A program made the translations under genes and the position numbers. The notes under the pieces are model-generated. The model did no database searches. It was not told where the DNA came from and was given only the letters and a program-made list of their open reading frames with translations. From positions 86,145,033 through 86,209,032 of the forward strand of contig CM048845.1 of the NCBI GenBank assembly GCA_026545225.1: 64,000 nt of DNA, given 5' to 3'. Positions 56,391 through 64,000 of the stretch are shown here, piece after piece (position 1 is the first letter of the stretch; every line of letters begins with the position of its first letter). The DNA comes from Cornus controversa. Its lineage: Eukaryota; Streptophyta; Magnoliopsida; Cornales; Cornaceae.

Positions 56391-57600
56391 ATGGCAGATG
56401 GTCGTAGTGGTGGCAACCTCTCTGGCGACGAAGATCGACGGGGAGTGGCTCTTTCAAGGGCTGAATTTTAGGACTTTCAACGTGAAACCCGACAAGTGTT
56501 GCAGGATACACAACATGTGATGCATGATATACAAGCTTCCATTGCTAGGCTTACATTGGGTCTTGATCAAAATTGCGATAACAATAGGTTGCGCAACAAT
56601 GACGTAGATCGTGTTCGTCCTGTTTGTGATTGCAACCCCATCCCGCTGCATAGGCAGCTAGCCTACGCGAAAGACTTCAGTGATGATGAGGACTACGTTG
56701 AAAAGGTGTTGGGGGATGCAGAGGTGCAGGAAGATATCGAGATTGTGGAGACTGTGATTCTAGGGATGTTCGTATGAAGATGGACCTTCCCAGTTTGATG
56801 GTCACCTTTATATTGAAGATTTTCTGGATTGGGTAGTAGAAGTTGAGAGATTCTTTGATTACATGGATATCCAAGAAGAGAAAAAAGTGAAACTAGTAGC
56901 GTATAAACTAAAGGGAGGAGTTTTTGCGTGGTGGGAATAGTTGCAGGCTTCTTGTGCACAACAGAGGAATGCACCAGTTCACTCTTGGCAAAATATGAAA
57001 CGCTTGTTGAGAACTAGGTTTCTATTGCCAGATTTTGAGCAGACCCTATTTCAGTAGTATTAGAATTGCAAGCAAGGAAGTAGAACATCTCAGGCCTATA
57101 GTGAGGAATTTAATCTGTTATTCTCGCACAATGATTTGATGGAAACTGAGATGCAGTAGGTTGCTCGGTACTTGAACGAATTACGACTGGTCATCCAAGA
57201 TAGGGTTTCAATATAGTGGATTTACACTGCAGTTGAGGCCTTTAATGCAGGCTGAGGGCAGAAATGCAGTTGGAAAGGTTGAGATAAGTGGCTGGTTCCA
57301 GAAGTTTCTTTGATTCGTTGTGCTATGCGGTGAACAAAGGAAAACTGATCACGAACACGCAATTTCCACCCCCAGTAGCACGTAAATCAAATAGTTCTAG
57401 TACACAGTTGAAGAACGCAGGTGCAATTTCTGTAGGAAACTAGGAGGCACCCAAAAATAATCCTTACGCTTAGCCAGGTCTAGAGAAGTGTTATAGGTGT
57501 GGGCAGCCAAGGCATCGATCTAATCAGTGTCCTATGATGAAGATGGCGTGGTTGGAGATGATGAGGGAGAATTACTTTCACATTCCCTAGTAGTCCAAAG
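56391..57600 (+). pseudogene. gag of the Reina-type element, broken
   Basis: Starts ATGGCAGATGG at 56391. A stop (TAG 56469) comes after 26 codons, and more stops and frameshifts follow near 56774, 56938, 57056 and 57158. The zinc knuckle KCYRCGQPRHRSNQCP (57486-57533) keeps all four metal ligands (C-x2-C-x4-H-x4-C). Confidence 0.85.
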
Positions 57601-57669
57601 ATTGTTGTTAGCCTCGAAGAAAGAGGAACATCCACAGAAGGCACAATATATTCCGGATAATGTGCATTG

Positions 57670-58210
57670 TCAATTGAAAAGTTTGCGATGTTATTATTGA
57701 TAGTGGCAGGAGTGAGAATATCATGTCGAAGACGATGGTTCAAAAATTAGGGCTAAAGATAAAGAAACATTTGAGTCCCTATAAAATTGGATGGATTAAG
57801 AAAGAGGCAGAAACAAGAGTCACGAATATTTGTCAAGTTCCTTTTTCGATTGGAAAAAAATATGCTGACGAGGTGTTGTGTGATGTGGTGGATATGGATA
57901 CTTGTCATATGATTCTGGCCAAACCATAGTAGTTTGATGTCGATACTACTCATAGCGGCAAAAATAATGTTTATTTGTTCGTCAACGGTGGGCAGAAGAT
58001 TGTGTTAGGTCCCATGGCAGAAGATGATTTTTCCAAATCTTCACTAGCTAAGGAAAAATCAATTCTTTTGATTGGCAGTGAGCAGCAGGTTTTAGAGGAG
58101 GCCAAAGAGTCCGGTGAGATTCTAGCATTGGTGGTTAGGGAAGAGGTGTTTAGTACCCCTTCTAGTATCCCTACAGTATTACAACCTATGCTTGATGAGT
58201 TCAAGGAACC
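57670..58210 (+). pseudogene. Protease region of the Reina-type element
   Basis: The frame carries VIIDSGRSENIMS, the aspartic-protease DSG loop, followed by LGLKIKKHLSPYKIGWIK. A stop (TAG 57927) interrupts it. FVNGGQKIVLGPM, before the RT, is kept in the same frame. Confidence 0.8.
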
Positions 58211-59500
58211 TATTCATGACGAGCTGTCTAGTGGGTTACCTACCCCCTATGCGAGACACTCAATACCACATTGACCTTGTGCCTGGTGTTAGTTTGCCGA
58301 ATTTACCACACTATTGCATGAGCCCAAAGGAGAGTCAGATTCTGCTAGAACAAGTTGAGGAGTTGATTCAGAAGGGTTTGGTGCAAGTGAGTATGAGTCC
58401 ATGTATTGTTCCAGCTTTGCTAGTGCCAAAGAAAGATGGCACTTGGCGTATGTGTATAGACAGTAGAGCCATCAACAAGATCACCATCAAATACAGATTT
58501 CCAATATCACGACGATATGTTGGCTGGTTCGAAAATCTTTACGAAGATAGATTTGAGAAGCGACTACCATCAGATTTGTATTAGACCGGGGGGCAGATGG
58601 AATACTGCTCTCAAGATAAATGAGAGTTTGTACGAGTGGTTAGTGATGCCATTTGGGCTGTCTAATGCTCCTAGTACCTTCATGAGACTTATGAATCAGG
58701 TATTAAAGCCTTTCATTGGTAGATTCGTTGTTATCTATTTTGATGATATCCTGATTTATAGTTGGTCAGAATCGGAACATATTTCGCACTTGAGAGAGGT
58801 ACTTACAGTTCTGCAGCACAATAAACTGTACATTAATGTGAAAAAATGCAGCTTCATGACCGACTGTTTATTATTTTTGGAGTTCGTGGTGAGTGCTGAA
58901 GGAATTCGGGTTGATAAGGAGAAATTTCAAGTAATTGGAAAATGGCCCACTCTAAAAGTAATAGGTGATGTGCGCAGTTTTCATGGTTTAGCGACTTTCT
59001 ACCGAAGGTTCATTAAAAACTTTAGTAGTATAGTTGCTCCATTAGTGAATGTATGAAGAAGGGTAAGTTCTAGTGGGGTGAAGAAGCAGAATAGAGCTTT
59101 GCACTTATTAAGGAGAAATTGTCCATTACACCTATATTAGCACTACTGAGTTTTGAGAAATTGTTCAAAGTAGAGTGTGACGCTTCAATTGTGGGAGTTG
59201 GTGCTGTTCTATCCCAAAAGGGCAGACCAGTTGCCTTCTATAGTGAGAAGCTTAGTGATGCTCGAAAAAAATGGACAACCTACGAGTTAGAATTATATTC
59301 ATTGGTACGAGTATTGAAGATGCGGGAATATTATCTGGTTCAGAGAGAGTTCATTCTCTACACTAATGATTAGGCTTTAAAGTTCATCAACAGTTACAAT
59401 AGTGTTAACCGGATACAAGTCCAATAGGTTACTTTTTTAGCAGTGATTTACATTTTCCTTAAAACATAAGTCAGGTCAGTAGAACAAGGTAGCCGATGCA
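58192..59500 (+). pseudogene. Reverse transcriptase and RNaseH of the Reina-type element
   Basis: RT begins in one frame ([18 protein letters not shown]) and, after a frameshift near 58515, goes on in another ([30 protein letters not shown], catalytic YFDD in [10 protein letters not shown] at 58732-58761). RNaseH follows after stops near 59054 and 59091 ([26 protein letters not shown]) and breaks at TND-stop (59371). Only one RNaseH is present, unlike the Tat element. Confidence 0.92.
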
Positions 59501-59524
59501 CTTAGCAGACGCGCGACACTTTTA

Positions 59525-60770
59525 GTGACTTTACGGGCTGAGATTATTGGGTTTGATTGTTTGAAAGAGTTGTATGAAGAAGATGATGATTTCAAGGAAA
59601 TTTGGGCTAAGTGTCAGATTGGGCATGTTGTTGGAGGGATGCATCTATATAAAGGATTTCTGTTTCAGGGAAATCAACTTTGTATTCCGAGGAGTTCGAT
59701 TCGAGAGCAGATTATCCATGAGATACATGGTGGCAGTTTGGGTGGCCATCTTGGTCTAGACAAAACTATAGCATTGGTCGAGGAGCGATACTACTGGCTG
59801 CAGCTTAAGAAGGATGTTGGAAATCATGTGAGGAGTTGTCCAGTTTGTCAGTTTGCAAAGGGTTAGTCCCAAAACACTGGCCTTTATCTACTTTTTCCTA
59901 CACCAGATTTCCCTTGGGAGGACCTGTTTATGGAATTTCTCCTAGGATTTTCACACACTCAATAAGGAGCCGATTCTGTTTTTGTGGTGGTTGATCGATA
60001 TTCAAAGATGTCACACTTCATAACTTGCAAGAAGACTTCAGGTGCCACACACGTAGCATATCTGTTCTTTAAGGAAATTGTTCGCCTATATGGAGTTCCT
60101 AAATCCATCATTTCAGATAGGGACACCAAATTCTTGTCAGACTTTTGGAAGACTTTGTGGAGGCGTTTTGATACATCTTTGAATTTTAGTAGTACCAGCT
60201 ATCTGCAGTTTGATGGTCAAACTAAGGTGGTTAATCAGACCTTAGACAATATGATCCGTTGTATTTCTGGAGAAAAACTGAAACAGTGGGATCTTGCTTT
60301 GGCATAGACAAAATTTGCATATAATAATATGATTAATCGGTCAACTGGGAAGTCACCATTTACTATCATTTATTGTCATCTGTCGAGCCATGCATTGAAT
60401 TTAGTTTCTTTTGCCGAAATTGCCTGGAAAGAATGTGGTTGTAGAACACATGGCAGATCGTGTTAAAGCAATTAAGGATGAGATTTAAAAGCATCTTGAA
60501 GAAACGAATGCTAAGTACAAGGAAGCAGTAGATAAGAAAATGAGACAAAAGGTCTTTCAGGAGGGAGATTTAGTTATGGTATTTCTGCGTAAAGAGAGGT
60601 TTCTGTTGGCACCGACAAAAAGCTGAAGAATAAGAAGTACGAACCGTATCAAATTTTGAATAAAATCAGTGATAATGCTTATGTCGTTGATCTTCCCGAA
60701 GACATGATTATTTCTCCTACATTTAATGTTATTGATTTGTTTGAGTATTTTTCGCCAGATGAGAGACGAT
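59525..60770 (+). pseudogene. Integrase of the Reina-type element, catalytic residues lost
   Basis: The HHCC finger is intact ([11 protein letters not shown] ... CPVC). In the core the first catalytic Asp is Glu (MEFLLGF where MDF is usual). The second Asp (SDRDTKF) is kept. The catalytic Glu is Lys (DGQTKVVNQ where TEVVNR is usual). Stops at 59863, 59962 and 60305 also break it. The later part reaches the region before the 3' LTR ([15 protein letters not shown]). Confidence 0.88.
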
Positions 60771-60805
60771 CTTTCAATAATAACTCGGGAATGAGTTCTT
60801 TTAAG

Positions 60806-60815
60806 CAGGGGAGAC
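60806..60815 (+). other. Polypurine tract of the Reina-type element
   Basis: CAGGGGAGAC immediately before the 3' LTR. Confidence 0.75.
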
Positions 60816-61175
60816 TGATGTATGACAGTTTTAGTAGGTTTCATATTATATATATCTATTATATATTTAATATTTTGTTTTAGAGAAAGTTTAATTTTGG
60901 GTACTAATTTTCTTTCATTTTAGTTTCCTTTTGGAAATAAATATCATTTTCCTGTTAGGATTGAAATTTTTACAAGTTTTCTTTTATTTTTAGGTTTTCT
61001 AGTACTGTTAGGATTATGATTTATCTATTATAAATATATTTACTGTCATAGGGCATAAATGAAACAATCAATTTATCAATAAAAATATCAATTGTTTTGA
61101 AATTTTCTTTAACTTTGTGGATTCAAAGTTGTTTATCTTATTCGTGCGCAAACGTTCATAACTTCCGCTCCTTTA
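60816..61175 (+). repeat. 3' LTR of the Reina-type element
   Basis: Starts TGATGTATGACAG and ends CCTTTA, followed by GATAA. Many substitutions and several small gaps separate it from the 5' LTR. Confidence 0.85.
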
Positions 61176-61180
61176 GATAA

Positions 61181-61661
61181 TGCAGATAAAAAAAATCAAA
61201 TTTTTTGTTGTATATAAAATAAATATTATATTATTATTTTTTGAGAGATTCCTATCCTATTTGTGTCTTAAATTTTTTTAGAATTGTCATATTATTGTGT
61301 CATATCCATATTCTTATCTATACTTCATTGCCTTTTGTCTTTTCATTGTTCTATTTTTTTTTTTTGGCAGGCTTTTCCTCCACTGATAGTAATTGAGTCT
61401 AGAAAGACTGAAAAGACCATGAATGAATGAGTTCTCAAAATCTCTTTAGCTTTGGGTGAACCTTTTTTAATTTTATTTGAGATGAGTAGAAATTTTAAGG
61501 ATTTTGAAACTCAACTCAACAAAGTTTAACTATTTAATATCGGTTATATAAATTATGTTTAATTATGTGTGTTTTACTTGATGCACCAAGTATTTGAACC
61601 AAACACAATCATCTTTCTTTAGTTGTTTTCAGCCAACTTTAATTCCTTCATCCAATCATCT
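61181..61661. other. Intergenic DNA
   Basis: AT-rich, nothing recognised. Confidence 0.5.
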
Positions 61662-61670
61662 TTTATTTAT

Positions 61671-63118
61671 GGGTAAAGTACCAAAAAAAACACTCCATTA
61701 TTTACCGAATATGCAAATAGTTCTGACATTCAATTGACATTCTAACAATTTTAAAATTGTTCAAATAAGTACAAATTGACGATTTAATGACTAAAATGTT
61801 TAAAATACTCTTACAACAAAATAAAATAAATAAATAAAAATTAATGAGGAAGCGAGATGTCCAAAAAGGACATTTTTTAATTTCAACTCTCTCCCCCATT
61901 TCTCTCCCTCATCTCTCTCTTCATTTTCAACTCTCTTTCTTCACAATTTCTCTCGCTCATTTCTGTTAGGTCTCTCTTCGAATGATAGAGGCTTGGCGGT
62001 AGGTCTGTTTGATGGGCGGTGATGGTTGGTACATGCATGGATCGACTGCTTGTGGAGGAAGATGATGGTGGAGCTGGGCCTTCACGGTGGACGGTGGAGC
62101 ATACGGCAGTGGCTTGATGGAGAAGGAACGTACTGCCATGGAGTTCCAGTGAGTGAAATGGGTTTGTTGTGGCCTTGCAGAGGGACGTGCTTTCTACATG
62201 GAATAAGTAGCAACCTCATGCAAAAAGAATTGTAGTAATCATTTAATGCTATGAAGGTTGGCTGGCACACCTTGATTTTTTGTTTGGTTGCCAAGAAACT
62301 GAATTCCAATTTTTTTTTCTATTCGATCATTTCTATTTGTAGACTTGCTCTGAAGGTGGTTGGCACACTTGATCTTTCCGCTTGGCAGCCAAGAAACTGT
62401 GTCCCTTTTCTCTATTACTTTTTATTTATTTTTCTAGAACCGAGCAATTCATGGAAATGGAAGATCAAAATAGAAAATGGTGTAATAGATGTTAATTACT
62501 AGTGATAGAATGACATAGATATATAGTTGTTACATGCCATTTTTCTGTGGAGAGTGTATATATCTATATGTTAGATTTCTATTTTAGGAGAACTAAATAA
62601 AACTAATTACTAACCTTCAATAAGCCATCCCTCCCTTCCTAATAGCTTTCAACTTTCCCTCTGTTTGTTTCTTCCTCTCCATGCTGCATCCCACCTGAAC
62701 TCATTTCTCTTCTCTCTCGTCGGCAAAAAACAAAAACAAAAAATAGAATGAAAAAAATTGAAATAGGAATGAAGACCAATTATAAGGAATCAAAGCAATG
62801 GATGCTGGAGAGTGTCGAGGTTCATTACACACATCCATAATATAGAGAGAGAAAAAGATACTGTTGAGAGAGTGATGATGTAGAGAAAGAATAAGAGAGA
62901 GAGAGAGGCATCCAAAATGGCACAAAGGTTTTAGGCGCATTCTGGCTTTTTAAAAAGGGCATTTTGGATTTTTCAATGATTTTATTTTATTAAAATAGCC
63001 GGAATGGGGTATTTGCACATAATTTTCAAACTATAAGAAGTTATATGCACGTACATAACTGGAGAGATGTTTTTTTGCATATTTTGTGTATAGTGGGAGT
63101 GTTTTTTGCACTTTATTC
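61671..63118. mobile_element. Mutator-like element with possible captured DNA (Pack-MULE candidate)
   Basis: The left end GGGTAAAGTACCAAAAAAAA pairs with the reverse complement of the right end (GAATAAAGTGCAAAAAACAC), and pairing continues inward ('aatatgcaaa'). A perfect 9-bp duplication TTTATTTAT stands on both sides (61662-61670, 63119-63127). No transposase. The interior 61985-62230 is clearly more GC-rich (an open frame on plus at 62026-62235, another on minus), as if taken from a gene, but I do not recognise the protein. A ~100-bp block ('aaggt.ggctggcacac' ... 'ccaagaaactg') is duplicated at 62250 and 62350. Confidence 0.7.
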
Positions 63119-63234
63119 TTTATTTATTTATTATTATTTCAACGAATGATAATTTGTCTGGTATGTGTTTGTCGGGCACAACAAGCGAGAGGTAGAGAGA
63201 GAGAAAAAATTAGATTTTAGTAACGAAGTTTAAA

Positions 63235-64000
63235 AATATTTGCTCTTAAGTAACGGTAAAGTAAAGAAAAGATAAATAGTCATCAAATTTAAAACTTAAA
63301 TTCAGGCAAGTGAACTTTTTAGATTTATTCCTAAAATGTCCTCACCTTCCTTTCCTTCTTCCCAAATCCCTCTCTCAAACCACCACCAACACGGCAACAC
63401 CACCACCTCATCATTCTTGGGGTAAGGTTTTAACAATGAAAACACCACCTTACCAGGATTAGTGGAAAAGATCGGATTCCTGTTGCAAAGGTGTATCAAG
63501 GAAGGTGACTTAATTATTTGAATTAGTATAATTTACATAAACAGTACTTTAATCTAGTTTCCATGATTAATTGATTAAATTTCTCAAACTCATTCTCTTT
63601 TGTAGAGTACCCGTAGGTTAAATTTCTCAAACTCATCCTCTTTCGTAGACTACCCATACTCAAACTCATCAAGGTGACAGACTTTGTTCCTATCAAGCTC
63701 TCTCGTGATAACTATTGTAGTTAGAAACCGTCAATGCTTCGTTTGATTAAGAATTACAGTTTGCTTGATTGAAAAATGACAAATCCATCTTACTGGTGAT
63801 TGTGCAATTTGAATATCAATCTACATAAAGGTAGTGCCTATACATGAATGGTGGTGGTGGTGGTGGTGGTGTATGCATTGTTAAAACCTTAATCCTAGAA
63901 TACTGAGGTGGTGGTGGTTAGAGAGAGGGATTTGCAAAGAAGGGAAGGAAGGTGAAAAGGGCATTTTAGAAATAAATCTCAAATGGTCACTTCTCCGTAC
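63235..64000. mobile_element. Foldback element cut by the window end
   Basis: 63310-63440 ('cctaaaatgtcctcacctt', 'aaatccctctctcaaaccac', 'ggtaaggttttaacaatg') is the inverted copy of 63845-63980. The arms are at least 150 bp with a ~400-bp centre. The right end lies beyond the window. A (GGT)n run at 63849-63869 and a 45-bp tandem duplication ('aaatttctcaaactcat') at about 63576-63665 lie inside. The open frame at 63302-63499 is not called. Confidence 0.65.

Larger units (their letters stand above)
56013..61175 (+). mobile_element. Degenerate Ty3/gypsy chromovirus, Reina type
   Basis: 5163 bp with 345- and 360-bp LTRs, flanked by GATAA (56008-56012, 61176-61180). The initiator-Met primer site and a polypurine tract are present. 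Order: gag, protease, RT, RNaseH, integrase. The small size, short LTRs and RT-RNaseH wording ([26 protein letters not shown]) point to Reina. Stops and frameshifts occur throughout, and the LTRs have diverged far more than those of the Tat element, so this is the oldest autonomous-type element in the window. It starts about 600 bp after the PLD gene. Confidence 0.92.

Overview
The window is a stretch of nuclear DNA from a flowering plant, most likely a eudicot. The grounds are two plant-specific genes with spliceosomal GT..AG introns (a SHINE-type AP2/ERF factor and an alpha-class phospholipase D), Ty1/copia and Ty3/gypsy elements of plant lineages, a tRNA-derived SINE, a Stowaway element and other MITE-like elements, and long AT-rich intergenic DNA with many microsatellites. 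Nothing bacterial, viral or organellar was seen.

Layout. 0.9-1.9 kb: an intact two-exon WIN1/SHN-type gene on the minus strand. 3.4-8.0 kb: a 4.66-kb LTR element without gag or pol (365-bp LTRs, 5-bp target duplication), minus sense, nested in an older repeat. It carries two minisatellite arrays near its 3' LTR and what looks like a captured exon of a tetraketide-pyrone-reductase-like gene. 8.5-9.9 kb: a copia-type solo LTR. 12-21.5 kb: intergenic DNA with a SINE, a Stowaway hairpin and several inverted-repeat elements, many with target duplications. 23.9-28.6 kb: a minus-sense, pol-less SIRE-like copia remnant. 31.0-40.25 kb: a complete-length Ty3/gypsy Tat-lineage element (LTRs about 97% identical) with gag-pro, RT-RNaseH, a second RNaseH and integrase on the plus strand and a spliced antisense gene before the 3' LTR. 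It is inactivated by several stops and frameshifts. 43.3-48 kb: a long-inverted-repeat element, an unusual bidirectional repeat array and two short elements. 48.7-55.5 kb: an intact PLD alpha gene (810 residues) with a 3.4-kb first intron. 56.0-61.2 kb: an old, heavily mutated Reina-type gypsy element. 61.7-63.1 kb: a Mutator-like 1.45-kb element with gene-like content. 63.2 kb to the end: one side of another foldback.

The two host genes are unrelated in pathway (cuticle regulation; membrane-lipid hydrolysis and phosphatidic-acid signalling) and about 47 kb apart, so no functional cluster is implied. The remainder is a layered record of transposition. Element ends, target duplications, LTR comparisons and splice sites were read by eye; similarity to families is from memory of their motifs and no database was searched.
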